A DNA stretch of 64,000 nucleotides from an uncultured Eubacteriales bacterium (GTDB lineage: Bacteria; Bacillota; Clostridia; Oscillospirales; Oscillospiraceae): contig UQYT01000003.1 of the NCBI GenBank assembly GCA_900545405.1, positions 1 to 64,000 of the forward strand, read 5' to 3'. The notes below the pieces were generated by a model. It was not told where the DNA came from. It searched no databases and saw only the letters and a program-made list of their open reading frames with translations. This document shows, piece by piece, positions 41,356 to 51,223 of this stretch (position 1 is its first letter; each line of letters opens with the position of its first letter). The position numbers were made by a program, and so were the translations under genes.

Positions 41356-43029
41356 ATGAAGAACCCAGTAAAACTGGCAATTGGCTACTATCGACTTTCC
41401 GATGAGGAAAGAAAGCGCGGTGAATCCTCGAGCATTTCAAACCAGAGGCAAATCGTAGAAGCATACTGCAACCGTCATGGCATAATAATTGTCCAGGAAT
41501 TTGTCGATGACGGATATTCCGGAGGCAACTTCGATCGCCCCGGCTTTCAGAAAATGCTCAAGTGCCTGGAGCAGGGCAAGGCCAACATGGTCATTACCAA
41601 AGATCTATCTCGGCTCGGAAGGGATATGTCTGAATCAAGCTACTATGCAGAACGCTTTTTCCCGGAGCACTCCATACATTACATTGCGCCGGAGGACAAC
41701 TTTGACTCAGAGAGCGTAAATATGATGGCTCCATTCCAGTTCGCAATGAATGACGTATATTTACGCGACACTTCCCGGAAGGTTAAGAGTGTTCTGGACA
41801 TGAAGCGTAAAAACGGAAAGTATGCCTGCTGCCCTCCCTACGGATATAAGAAAGCAGTAGGCACCACAGACCAGCTCGTACCTGACGAAAACACGGCGCC
41901 GGTCGTAAGACGCATATTTGCGCTTGCTTCAGAAGGAGAATCCACGAGGTCAATAGCAAAGGCATTGAACCATGACGGTGTAATCCCTCCTCTAAAGTAC
42001 AGGGTCGAATGCCGCGACAAATTCTCCGAGCGCGGCGCATCCCATGCTTCAGATATATGGAACTACACCACAGTCAAGCGCATACTGCGCAACAAAGTCT
42101 ACCTTGGACACACCATACTTGGAAAATCGCGCAAAGCGAGCGTGAAATCCAAGGTCAAGCTGCCGGTACCAGAGGATGAGTGGTGCGTTACGCTGAACAC
42201 CCATGAGCCGCTTGTGACACAGGAGCAGTTTGATTTGGCCGAGCATTTCCTCAGCGAGAACACAAAGGCCAATGGCAAGAATCCAGCGTTTAGACACAGC
42301 ATATTCGGCGGCATTGCCTACTGTGCCAACTGCGGTGCAGCTATGTGTTCCGGAGGCTCTGTATACAAGGGAGAACGTGAGAAGTATTGGTATCTTGTAT
42401 GCAACAACCTCACTTCCAGAAGCACAAACCACTGCGAAAAGGGCGCTCGGATTCATTACTATGACCTTCTTGAGATTGTGCGGCGTGACTTGAACCGCCT
42501 CATAGGATTCTCTGACGTGGAAATCGTAGAGATTACTGAGGCGGCCGTCAAAAAAGCCCGCGAAGAATCCGGGGAGGACGATATTGCGGGAGAATTGAAG
42601 CGTGTTGAGAAGCAGCTTGAAAACCTACAGCGTATGATTGAGCGAGCCTATAGAGACAACATATCCGGGCTTTTGGGTGATGCCCAGCTCGAGCTGATGG
42701 TTACTAAGTTCACTGCCGAAATTCAGACGCTTGAGAAACGCCGGCTATCCCTCCAGAGCAGTGAGTCCGAATCTGCAAAGGTCAAAGACAACTATGACGA
42801 GTTTTTCAATCTGGCTCGCAAGTACAAGCACATCGACGAGCTTGACAGGAACGTCCTTCACACCTTTGTAGAGCGGATAGAGATAGGCAGGAAGGTTCTC
42901 CCCGACGGCCGCAAGGTAGCAAGCCACAGAAACACGAGCTTCAGTCAAAGTATTCGTATATATTACCGTTTCATTGGCGAACTGCCGGCACTTTCTGAAA
43001 CAGCATCTGAATATGTAAGTAATTTCTAA
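41356..43029 (+). CDS. large serine recombinase (element integrase/excisionase)
   Basis: A 557-residue large serine recombinase of the Tn4451 TnpX / Tn5397 TndX type. The catalytic serine is Ser15 in AIGYYRLSDEERKRG; the resolvase domain continues through VDDGYSGGNFDRPGFQKML and TKDLSRLGRDMSES. The recombinase domain (about 170-300), a zinc ribbon (CANCGAAMCSGG, from residue 324) and a coiled-coil C-terminus (about 400-470) follow. ATG 41,356 follows GGAAGGAGG. It lies about 90 bases from the junction with the interrupted spore-protein gene, the usual position of a recombinase at the end of its element. Confidence 0.95.
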   Translation: MKNPVKLAIGYYRLSDEERKRGESSSISNQRQIVEAYCNRHGIIIVQEFVDDGYSGGNFDRPGFQKMLKCLEQGKANMVITKDLSRLGRDMSESSYYAERFFPEHSIHYIAPEDNFDSESVNMMAPFQFAMNDVYLRDTSRKVKSVLDMKRKNGKYACCPPYGYKKAVGTTDQLVPDENTAPVVRRIFALASEGESTRSIAKALNHDGVIPPLKYRVECRDKFSERGASHASDIWNYTTVKRILRNKVYLGHTILGKSRKASVKSKVKLPVPEDEWCVTLNTHEPLVTQEQFDLAEHFLSENTKANGKNPAFRHSIFGGIAYCANCGAAMCSGGSVYKGEREKYWYLVCNNLTSRSTNHCEKGARIHYYDLLEIVRRDLNRLIGFSDVEIVEITEAAVKKAREESGEDDIAGELKRVEKQLENLQRMIERAYRDNISGLLGDAQLELMVTKFTAEIQTLEKRRLSLQSSESESAKVKDNYDEFFNLARKYKHIDELDRNVLHTFVERIEIGRKVLPDGRKVASHRNTSFSQSIRIYYRFIGELPALSETASEYVSNF

Positions 43030-43089
43030 TCGCAGCGCTCGCGGGGCGATGAGCCGGATGAGCAGTAATAACTGCTCAAATTTCAACAA

Positions 43090-43130
43090 GAATGGAAACT
43101 ATTAGGGCATTTTTTGAGGTCAATAAACGC
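43090..43130. mobile_element. right end of the integrative element (attachment junction)
   Basis: Just after base 43,125 or so the minus-strand spore-protein reading frame loses its family match: the conserved AAGEVGV is followed by Y-stop instead of the expected NLK. The element therefore ends within about ten bases of here, about 90 bases from the recombinase stop. The other end lies left of the window, so the exact core cannot be fixed. Confidence 0.75.
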
Positions 43131-43215
43131 CGACTTCACCGGCCGCCTCCATCTTGAAGCGGTTCATGGCCTCGCGGGCGTTGGGGTTGACAAGGTTGTT
43201 GCTCCTGGTGGACAT
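43120..43215 (-). pseudogene. alpha/beta-type small acid-soluble spore protein, 5' fragment
   Basis: A 31-codon frame that begins STRSNNLVNPNAREAMNRFK and continues MEAAGEVGV, the N-terminal third of alpha/beta-type SASPs (DNA-coating proteins of the forespore). AAAGGAG lies before ATG 43,215. The reading frame then ends in Tyr and TGA where the family continues into the second conserved region. The break coincides with the end of the integrative element, so the gene was split by insertion. Its 3' part should be at the left end of the element, outside the window. Confidence 0.85.
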
Positions 43216-43347
43216 CGAATTGCATCTCCTTTTCTTTCTTTTGAGCTTTGGCTCGCTAATATTCTTGCCGCTCGGCCCGCTTATATGCAGGCTGGTTTTA
43301 TGCAATTTTTGTCGCCGCACACAGGGATATCCGCCAGGAGCGTTTTG

Positions 43348-44736
43348 TTATTTATTTTTGCTTTTTCTTCTGAAAATCAGGCTTCGGAACAGTATCACGT
43401 TCATCGCCGCAAAGAAAACTATCAGTATCAGCAGCGTCAGCACCGGCTTTACCGGCGCAAACGTCGCCAGCAGCATCATCGGGAAGCCGAACACTATGGC
43501 CGGGAAGTTTTGATACACCATGTTGTCCAGCGCCGGGGTCTTGAACTCGCCGTCTATCTCGCGCAGGAGGATGACGCCCGTGCTCGCCGTGCCCGTCAGC
43601 ATGCCGTACATGGTGAGGAACTGCTCCTCTGTATACTCAGGAAACAGCTTCTTTGCGACTATGTAGTTGTACACATAGGTTATGACCAGGCCCACGACGC
43701 CCATGATCAGGATGATGCCCCAGTAGTTTTTCAGCACGCTGAACCTTATCGCCGCGATGCCGGCCACGACCATGATGTCGAAGAAGAAGTTGCTCGCGCG
43801 GGTCATGAGGAAGCTGTTTGTGTACTCCTTTTTTATGACGCCCTTCTTCTTGAGCCAGCCCATCACGAGCTTCACCAGCGTCGCCGTCAGCACGCCGAGC
43901 AGGAAGTTGAAGCCGAAGATGACCGACTTCATGCTGGGCAGCAGCTCGCCGAGCGCTACCATCAGCAGATACGCCAGCAGATAGGCCACGGCGATGAGCG
44001 CTATCTGGATGGTCAGCTTGTCGATGCTCTCCTGCATCGGGATCTCGTTGTCGGACTGTATCTGCTCGGAGCGCAGCGCCTTCTCCTCCGGGTGGGTTAT
44101 CTTGATGCGGCCCAGCTTTTTCTGGATGTTCAGGTGGATGACGCCGCCGATGCTGGCGCTCAAAAAGCCCAGGGCAGCTATGGTGAGGCCGAAGCTCTTG
44201 CCGCCGACGAAGCCGAAGTCATTTTCAAAGATGCCGCCGTAGTTGAGCGCCTGGCCCGTGCCCTGGCCGTAGCCGAAGGGCAGCAGTATGCCCGCCGCCG
44301 GGAAGAAGTCCGTCACGACCAGCGCCGCGACTATGGATATCGCGAGCCCGAACACGCCCTGGAGCAGATAGGTCGAGACGGTGGTCACGCCCGTGTTGAA
44401 GATCTCGACCGTGCGCTTTTTCGTCAGCTTGCCCTTCGCGGGCTTGAAGGCCGAGGCGATGAAGCCGAGGGCCAGCGTGTGGTAGGTTATGAGCTCGAGC
44501 GTGTTCGTCCCGTCTCCGCCGAAAAACGCGGTGTCGAACATATGTTCCCCCGTCGCGAACTTGTATATGCCCGCGACGACTATCAGTATGCCGCCGCCGA
44601 GCACCGAGGCCGGTATCAGCGAGGCCTGAAGAAAATGTATGGATTTCTTCAAAACATTTGCCGCCAGCAGGCTCACCAACAGCACCGCGACCAAATTAAA
44701 GCCGCTCCACACACTATAGTCCCAAAAATTTTCCAT
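43348..44736 (-). CDS. GltS-type sodium:glutamate symporter family
   Basis: A 462-residue membrane protein with about 11-12 hydrophobic segments in two inverted halves. LPFGYGQGTGQALNYGGIFE and MYGMLTGTASTGVILLREID are the paired re-entrant-loop motifs of the GltS family. It probably imports glutamate or a related acid with sodium. I start it at ATG 44,736; a start at 44,757 is possible. It overlaps the end of the upstream acyltransferase by 23 bases. This is host chromosome, right of the element. Confidence 0.88.
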   Translation of the reverse strand: MENFWDYSVWSGFNLVAVLLVSLLAANVLKKSIHFLQASLIPASVLGGGILIVVAGIYKFATGEHMFDTAFFGGDGTNTLELITYHTLALGFIASAFKPAKGKLTKKRTVEIFNTGVTTVSTYLLQGVFGLAISIVAALVVTDFFPAAGILLPFGYGQGTGQALNYGGIFENDFGFVGGKSFGLTIAALGFLSASIGGVIHLNIQKKLGRIKITHPEEKALRSEQIQSDNEIPMQESIDKLTIQIALIAVAYLLAYLLMVALGELLPSMKSVIFGFNFLLGVLTATLVKLVMGWLKKKGVIKKEYTNSFLMTRASNFFFDIMVVAGIAAIRFSVLKNYWGIILIMGVVGLVITYVYNYIVAKKLFPEYTEEQFLTMYGMLTGTASTGVILLREIDGEFKTPALDNMVYQNFPAIVFGFPMMLLATFAPVKPVLTLLILIVFFAAMNVILFRSLIFRRKSKNK

Positions 44737-45937
44737 CGTTGTCCCCCCTGCTGACATTTTTATGGCGGTAGTAGATGTTCACGTACTTGAGCGCGTTGAA
44801 CCTTTTGCCGCTCTTTAGCTGATACAGCTTTTCCCCGTGGTAGATGTTGAGCTTGTTCCGCCCCAGGACCGAGAGCGCGTCTATGCTGTCGAAGAGCAGC
44901 GCCAGCTCATCCGGGCGGCCCTCGTCGATGACTATGCGGTTGCCGTAGAGGCTTATCGCGGCGTCCTTACGCAGCAGGCGCTTGCGCTTGTAGACGATGA
45001 CCTCGGAGAGGTTCGCCGTGTCGCGGTACATGGGCTCCTGCGTATACTTGTCAAGGTCCAGGGCGCGGACGAAGTCCTCCTGGTAGTCGTACCAGCCGGT
45101 GACGAACTCGAAGGGAAAGTCAAAGCCCACGCCGGTGAGGCGCTTGTCTGCGCCGTAGTTTATCTTTCTGCGGCAGCGCAGACACTCAATCTCGTTGCCA
45201 TGGCTCTCGAACTCGGAGAGGCCGCACCAGGGGCAGACGTACATCGCCCGCTCGAGGTATTCGGCGCGGCGGTCGGATTCGAATGTGCCGTCGGCGACGC
45301 CCTCGTCCACGTAGAGGCCGTGCTCTATGACGGACTCCAGCTCCGCCTTGGAGAGCCCGGCGAACTCCTCCGGCTCTATAACGCGGGAGACGTAGGCGTG
45401 CATCCTGCCGCGCCTCACGACGTCGCTCCAGCGCGGGTGCACGCCGTAGCCGCCCTCGATGCGGAAGAGGGCTATCGGCAGCTTCAGCATCCTGGCCAGC
45501 CCGGCGATGGCGGGGTTCATGTAGCCGGTGCGGCCGCTGTATGTACGGTTGCCCTCCGGGGCGATGGCAATCGTGCCGCCCTCCCGCGCGACGCGGATGC
45601 AGTTTTTGACGGCTCCTACGTCGGAGGTCTGCTTTTTTATGGGTATCGGCGCGACCAGCCAGCGCAGCAGCGACGATATCCAGCCGTTTGAAAAGAGGTC
45701 CTCGCTCGCGACGTAGTACACCGGTCCGCGGAAGGCCATGCCGACGAAAAACTGGTCGAAGGCCGTCTGGTGGTTCATGAGTATCAGGTAGGGCCGATTG
45801 CCCTGTTCCTTGAATTTATCTATCTTTATGTTATATTTCAGCCTTGTATAAGGATACATCACCGCATATGCGATATCTCGCACTACGCGGTGACGATACT
45901 TCATCCATGGTTTTTTCTTGTTCTCAGCTCTCTCCAT
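44714..45937 (-). CDS. PlsC-type lysophospholipid acyltransferase with zinc ribbon
   Basis: A 407-residue protein. LILMNHQTAFDQFFVGMAFR holds the HX4D catalytic motif and IAPEGNRTYSGRTG the third acyltransferase motif. Residues about 230-265 add an unusual CPWCG..CLRCRRK zinc ribbon, and the C-terminal 140 residues resemble a small PH-like or beta domain. It probably makes membrane phospholipid by acylating lysophosphatidate, but the zinc ribbon and tail suggest a specialised role. No N-terminal membrane span is obvious. The transporter gene starts inside its end. Confidence 0.85.
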   Translation of the reverse strand: MERAENKKKPWMKYRHRVVRDIAYAVMYPYTRLKYNIKIDKFKEQGNRPYLILMNHQTAFDQFFVGMAFRGPVYYVASEDLFSNGWISSLLRWLVAPIPIKKQTSDVGAVKNCIRVAREGGTIAIAPEGNRTYSGRTGYMNPAIAGLARMLKLPIALFRIEGGYGVHPRWSDVVRRGRMHAYVSRVIEPEEFAGLSKAELESVIEHGLYVDEGVADGTFESDRRAEYLERAMYVCPWCGLSEFESHGNEIECLRCRRKINYGADKRLTGVGFDFPFEFVTGWYDYQEDFVRALDLDKYTQEPMYRDTANLSEVIVYKRKRLLRKDAAISLYGNRIVIDEGRPDELALLFDSIDALSVLGRNKLNIYHGEKLYQLKSGKRFNALKYVNIYYRHKNVSRGDNDGKFLGL

Positions 45938-46109
45938 GACTGGCCCACACCCCCCAAGCCGCCCTGCGGCTTATTAAGCACCGTGTTGTCGATTACAGTT
46001 CAATATAATAACACAACGCCGCGTTCTATTACAAGAGTGTGGAAAGATTACATACATTTGCTGTAAAAGTGTTTAAAAACCCGGTTTCGGCACGCGCGTG
46101 TCATATAAA

Positions 46110-46136
46110 AAAGCCGCCCCGTTTTGGGGCGGCTTT
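46110..46136 (-). terminator. SLH 5 terminator
   Basis: An 11-bp stem AAAGCCGCCCC / GGGGCGGCTTT with a five-base loop, with A-rich and T-rich flanks, 12 bases past the SLH stop. Confidence 0.88.
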
Positions 46137-46147
46137 GGGTTTGGGTT

Positions 46148-48673
46148 TTACGCCTCGAGATAGCGCATGATGAGGGCCGCAGCCTGGGCGCGGGTCGCGG
46201 TGGCAGTCGGCGTGACCGCGCCGTTCTCGTCGCCCTCGACAAGGCTGATGTTCATCGCCCAGGTCATGGCGTTGGTTGCCCAAGTGCTCACGCTGGAGGC
46301 ATCCGGTGCTGTGATCGTGCCGCTCACCGCGGGTTCACCGGCAAGGCGGTAGAGCATCGTCACCAGCTCCTGACGGGTGATGGCCGCGTTCGGGTTCTCG
46401 CCGTCGGAGATGCCCTTCGCCGTGACCCACTCCTGAGCCTTGGCATACCAGGTCGCGCCGCCGGTGGTATCCACGCCCTCGGCGCGGGCGATGATCGTCC
46501 ACACCATCGCGCGTGTCAGCGTGTCGTTAGGAGCGAACACACCCACGTCAACGCCGTCCATCAGGCCCTTCTCGTAGACGTACTTCACCGCGCTGTAATA
46601 CCAGTCGCGGGCAGTCACGTCATAGAACGGGAACACCGGCGTCTCCGGAGTCTCCGGCGCGCTGGGCTTCACATCCGGCAGGTTGCCCCACACGGCGGTG
46701 AAGGTGGTGTCGGAAGTTATGTAAACCGATTCCCCAGCCTTGTAGGTGGTATCGCCGCTGCGCCAGCCGAGGAATATGTAGCCGCTGTTGGTGGGAGCCT
46801 CGGGGAGGGTGTAATAAGGCTCACTTACCGGCACAGTTGCCACCATATAATCTCCGCTGGTAGCAATCACGGTTATAAAATAGTAGTCGTCATTATAAGC
46901 GTATTCGATATCTGCATTGACTTTTCCGTCTAGTTCAACCGCGCCGCCGCCAGGCATGCTGATTGTATTAAGCCTACCGTTTTCGCCATTGGCGCTCAGG
47001 TTTAGTTTCGAGTCGGCGCTTACAAGAATGGAAACTGTATTATTCGACGTACCAAGCTGAATGGGGTAGCTGCTTTCAGTTGCACAGTTCGTGACATTAA
47101 CCACGCTGCCGTTTATGAGTTCCAGAGCCTCACCGCCCTTGTTGACGCTTATTCCTCTGTAGCCGCAGTCGGATATATCTACTGTGGAGCCGTTAACGGT
47201 AACGGCGTCGCAGCTGAGGCCGTGATAGCCAACGTTGGAAACACTCAGATTAGACTCATTCTCAATGCTCCAGATACCGCCATTGGAAAAGTTTGCGCTT
47301 ATATTCTCTGCAATAATGCTGGAATTTTCTACTATTACCTTGGCCTTAACTGCATTTTTTCCAGACTCGGATTCAAACACGAATCCACGGGACAGACCGT
47401 TGATTTCAACTCTGGCTCCATTAATGAGTTTCAGAGAACCGGGCTCGACGGTTTCTGAGCCGTTTTCCACGCAGAAAGCTGTGCTTGAATCGCTGCCTTC
47501 CGTTGCATAAACCTTATTGAAGACCATTTCAACACCGTCAAGCGTAAGAGAGCCATAAATCGTGAAGGCGCGATCCCTGTCAACTCCGACTGTCACCTTG
47601 TTGGTGCCGAGTATCGTAACATCGCCGGTAATAACATATGTAGGCGCACCGGTTGTGCCAAGGTCGGCATCGTTGAGGAGAGTTATCGTGCCACCGGTAC
47701 TTCCCACTGTGTTGATAGCGTCGGCTAGGCTGGTATACTTATCGCCATTTATCTCAGCCACGAAGGCATCTTCGTTGGCGAATTCGCCGGTAGCGGTCTT
47801 GGATGCTGTATCAGTAGGCGCAAGCTGCACAACGAGATCGGCTATTTCGTCAGATATTGTACCCGTCTGAATTGCCGCAAGAGCTTCAGCAGCCTGCTGA
47901 TTGCTCGCATTGTAGGCGAGGAATACATTGACAGGCTCGCCATTGCCGCCAGTGCAGTTGCTGATGGTCACAGGGAACTCGCCGGTGGACGGAGCCGCCG
48001 CGCCGTTGTCGCCCTTACCCGCGCTGCCGAGAAGGATGACAGCCTTTTCACTATCAAAGGTGCAGTTGGATATCATCGCATTTGCTATGGAAGCTGCAAA
48101 TATACCGCTAGAAGGCTGGACATCTGGTGCAGTATCCCCGTCGCCATTTCGCTGGTTCAGCTTTATAGCATTCTCAAAGAACTCGCCATGGAAATCGCAG
48201 TTGGTAATTGATACTGTTGCACCTGTAATCTGAATCAGGTTCCAGTTGATTCCATACCTGAGTCCTTCGCCATCCGTGTAGAAATGGCAATTGTCAATTA
48301 CAAGCGACTTGCAATTTGACAGATACATGAACGAAGGATTTCCTGAGTCTGTTATGCTCGAGATGGGGGCTTCACCAGAAGTGCTGCCCTTAAACGTGCA
48401 GCCTGTCAGGGTAAGATGCAGTTGCGGCGGGTTGGTACTCTTCTGTACATTCCTGAGGTCGAACGAATCCTGCGTGTCGAAAGTTGCACCATTAATGGTC
48501 AGATAAATGTCCTTGCCGTCCCAATCGCCGCCGTTTACAGCATTGTTATATTCACTGACCGAGGTGAACGGGTTGTCGGGCGTACTACCCTTGTCATCCG
48601 CAAACGCGCCGACAGTCAGGAGCGACACCGTCATCAGCACAGCCAAAAGCAGTGCCAGCACTGATTTCTTCAT
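46148..48673 (-). CDS. SLH-domain surface protein 5 (chromosomal)
   Basis: An 841-residue exported protein. The signal peptide (KKSVLALLLAVLMTVSLLTV, ending GAFAD) is followed by a right-handed beta-helix-like region, a short repeat domain (GYIFLGWRSGDTTYKAGESV, about 625-665) and three SLH domains (from about 680). GGGGAG precedes ATG 48,673; a longer frame to 48,736 would start inside a leader hairpin. It lies outside the integrative element and its SLH domains differ clearly from the element's copies, so it is probably a native surface protein. The leader carries tandem palindromes. Confidence 0.9.
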   Translation of the reverse strand: MKKSVLALLLAVLMTVSLLTVGAFADDKGSTPDNPFTSVSEYNNAVNGGDWDGKDIYLTINGATFDTQDSFDLRNVQKSTNPPQLHLTLTGCTFKGSTSGEAPISSITDSGNPSFMYLSNCKSLVIDNCHFYTDGEGLRYGINWNLIQITGATVSITNCDFHGEFFENAIKLNQRNGDGDTAPDVQPSSGIFAASIANAMISNCTFDSEKAVILLGSAGKGDNGAAAPSTGEFPVTISNCTGGNGEPVNVFLAYNASNQQAAEALAAIQTGTISDEIADLVVQLAPTDTASKTATGEFANEDAFVAEINGDKYTSLADAINTVGSTGGTITLLNDADLGTTGAPTYVITGDVTILGTNKVTVGVDRDRAFTIYGSLTLDGVEMVFNKVYATEGSDSSTAFCVENGSETVEPGSLKLINGARVEINGLSRGFVFESESGKNAVKAKVIVENSSIIAENISANFSNGGIWSIENESNLSVSNVGYHGLSCDAVTVNGSTVDISDCGYRGISVNKGGEALELINGSVVNVTNCATESSYPIQLGTSNNTVSILVSADSKLNLSANGENGRLNTISMPGGGAVELDGKVNADIEYAYNDDYYFITVIATSGDYMVATVPVSEPYYTLPEAPTNSGYIFLGWRSGDTTYKAGESVYITSDTTFTAVWGNLPDVKPSAPETPETPVFPFYDVTARDWYYSAVKYVYEKGLMDGVDVGVFAPNDTLTRAMVWTIIARAEGVDTTGGATWYAKAQEWVTAKGISDGENPNAAITRQELVTMLYRLAGEPAVSGTITAPDASSVSTWATNAMTWAMNISLVEGDENGAVTPTATATRAQAAALIMRYLEA

Positions 48674-48714
48674 CTGTATTCTCCCCTTTTTGATTTTGTT
48701 ATCCAAAAGAGCAT

Positions 48715-48755
48715 GAGGCGGAAATTTCCGCCTCAAGAAAGGGCCATGGCCTTTT
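48715..48755 (-). promoter_or_regulatory. tandem palindromes in the SLH 5 leader
   Basis: Two adjacent palindromes: GAGGCGGAAATTTCCGCCTC (48,715-48,734, perfect) and AAAGGGCCATGGCCTTTT (48,738-48,755, one G-U pair). They start about ten bases after the predicted transcription start and end about 40 bases before the ATG. No T-run follows, so termination is unlikely. The arrangement matches the leaders of the SLH genes at 30,886 and 35,056. Confidence 0.7.
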
Positions 48756-48771
48756 GGAAATTACTCAATTA

Positions 48772-48800
48772 AAACTAGCACATATATCCAACATTGTCAA
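48772..48800 (-). promoter_or_regulatory. SLH 5 promoter
   Basis: On the minus strand TTGACA (48,795-48,800), a 17-base spacer ending in TGC, and TAGTTT (48,772-48,777). The -10 box is poor but the TG extension helps. Confidence 0.55.
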
Positions 48801-48819
48801 CTAAAAAATTCCTAAAATA

Positions 48820-48852
48820 AAAAACTCCCGGCCGTTTTTACGGTCGGGAGTT
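48820..48852 (-). terminator. tRNA terminator
   Basis: A stem ACTCCCGACCGT / CGGCCGGGAGT (one G-U pair) with an A-rich loop, followed on the minus strand by TTTTTTATTTT. It lies directly after the tRNA gene. Confidence 0.9.
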
Positions 48853-48928
48853 GGTGGACGATACAGGACTCGAACCTGTGACCCTCCGCACGTCAAGCGG
48901 ATGCTCATACCAGCTGAGCTAATCGTCC
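48852..48928 (-). tRNA. tRNA-Val (anticodon GAC), CCA encoded
   Basis: Read on the minus strand, GGACGAT pairs with ATCGTCC to form the acceptor stem, GCTC..GAGC the D arm and CAGGTTCGAACCTG the T arm. The anticodon arm is CCGC-TTGACGT-GCGG, giving anticodon GAC (valine). ACCA completes the 3' end. Coordinates include the encoded CCA. Confidence 0.93.
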
Positions 48929-48986
48929 GTTTCGCAAGCAAGCGTTATTTTAACTCATGCCTGCGAAAATGTCAACACCTTTTTTC

Positions 48987-49751
48987 TTAAAATTGCGGCA
49001 AATATTCACCGGGGTCGACGCTCTGGCCGTCGGCGCGCATGGCGAAGTGCAGGTGGTAGACCTCGCCCGCCTCGCAGAGGGCCGTGGTGCCCACGGAGCC
49101 GATGGTGTCGCCCTTGCTCACGCTCTGCCCCACCTCTACGGTCGGCAGCTCGGCGAGATTAGAGTACACGCTCTCGATGCCGCCGCCGTGGGAGATCACC
49201 ACCGTCGTGCCGTACAGGTCGTCGGCGTAGACCTCCGTCACCGTGCCGTCCGCCGCGGCGAGGACCTGCGTGCCCAGCGTGGACTCGATATCTATGCCGT
49301 CGTGCGTGCGCCAGTCGGCCATGGTCTTGTCGTACACCAGCTCTGTCATCGCGTAGGGGCGCTCTATCTGACCGTACACCGGCCAGACGTACGAGGCCGG
49401 GGCCACATCGGCCTCCTGGGGCTCTGAGACGGGCTCAGGCTGCTCCTGGACGGCCGGGGCTTCCGCCTGTACCTCCGGGGCCTCGGGCTCCGCCACGACC
49501 TCTACGGCGTCCTCAGGGATCTCCCACACCGTCTCCGCCGCCTCGGTGGGCGCGGGCGTCGCAGCCGTGGGCTGCGGCAGTTCTATATCTCCGGTGGAAA
49601 CGTTCTGCATAGCACTCTTCCCGGACGACAGCAGCGTCCACGCCGACACGCCTATCACGGCGACGCACAGGAAGAGGACTATGTAAAAGCCCTTCCCGCC
49701 GAAAAATTTCTCCAACCGGTTCTGGCCGGAGTCGTTTTTCTTGTCTTCCAT
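48987..49751 (-). CDS. SpoIIQ-like M23-family protein
   Basis: A 254-residue membrane-anchored protein. One N-terminal membrane segment (GFYIVLFLCVAVIGVSAWTL) is followed by a long Pro/Glu/Ala-rich linker (50-120) and a C-terminal LytM/M23 domain. The zinc ligands of active M23 peptidases are present: THDGIDIE and VYHLHFAMR. The domain layout and DWRTHDGIDIESTLG resemble clostridial SpoIIQ, which spans the intermembrane space during engulfment and keeps its histidines in Clostridia. A general cell-wall endopeptidase is the alternative. Single gene between the tRNA and eno. Confidence 0.75.
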   Translation of the reverse strand: MEDKKNDSGQNRLEKFFGGKGFYIVLFLCVAVIGVSAWTLLSSGKSAMQNVSTGDIELPQPTAATPAPTEAAETVWEIPEDAVEVVAEPEAPEVQAEAPAVQEQPEPVSEPQEADVAPASYVWPVYGQIERPYAMTELVYDKTMADWRTHDGIDIESTLGTQVLAAADGTVTEVYADDLYGTTVVISHGGGIESVYSNLAELPTVEVGQSVSKGDTIGSVGTTALCEAGEVYHLHFAMRADGQSVDPGEYLPQF

Positions 49752-49841
49752 CTTGTTACCTCCTGAAGCAAATGGTGTCTTCGGAGGCTATTATTGACAG
49801 GGCGGGAGGGTCTTATACAATTTATTTTTCGTCAGCAAAGC

Positions 49842-49872
49842 AAAAAAGCACCCCCGCCGGGGCGGGGGTGCT
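49842..49872 (-). terminator. glycolytic operon terminator
   Basis: A perfect 12-bp stem AGCACCCCCGCC / GGCGGGGGTGCT with a two-base centre, followed on the minus strand by TTTTT. It lies after eno. Confidence 0.9.
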
Positions 49873-49887
49873 GGTGGGCTTGTTCGC

Positions 49888-51204
<1,317 letters not shown>

Positions 51205-51223
51205 TCAAAATGTTTTATTGGAA

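Noticed and set aside
38741..43029. Insertion sequences or group II introns within the cargo region
   Set aside because: No DDE transposase, reverse transcriptase or terminal repeats were seen; the only recombinase is the serine type at the element's end.
43114..44754. A 546-codon plus-strand frame opposite the GltS-type transporter
   Set aside because: Antisense artefact rich in His, Arg and Gln; the transporter on the other strand has full family motifs.
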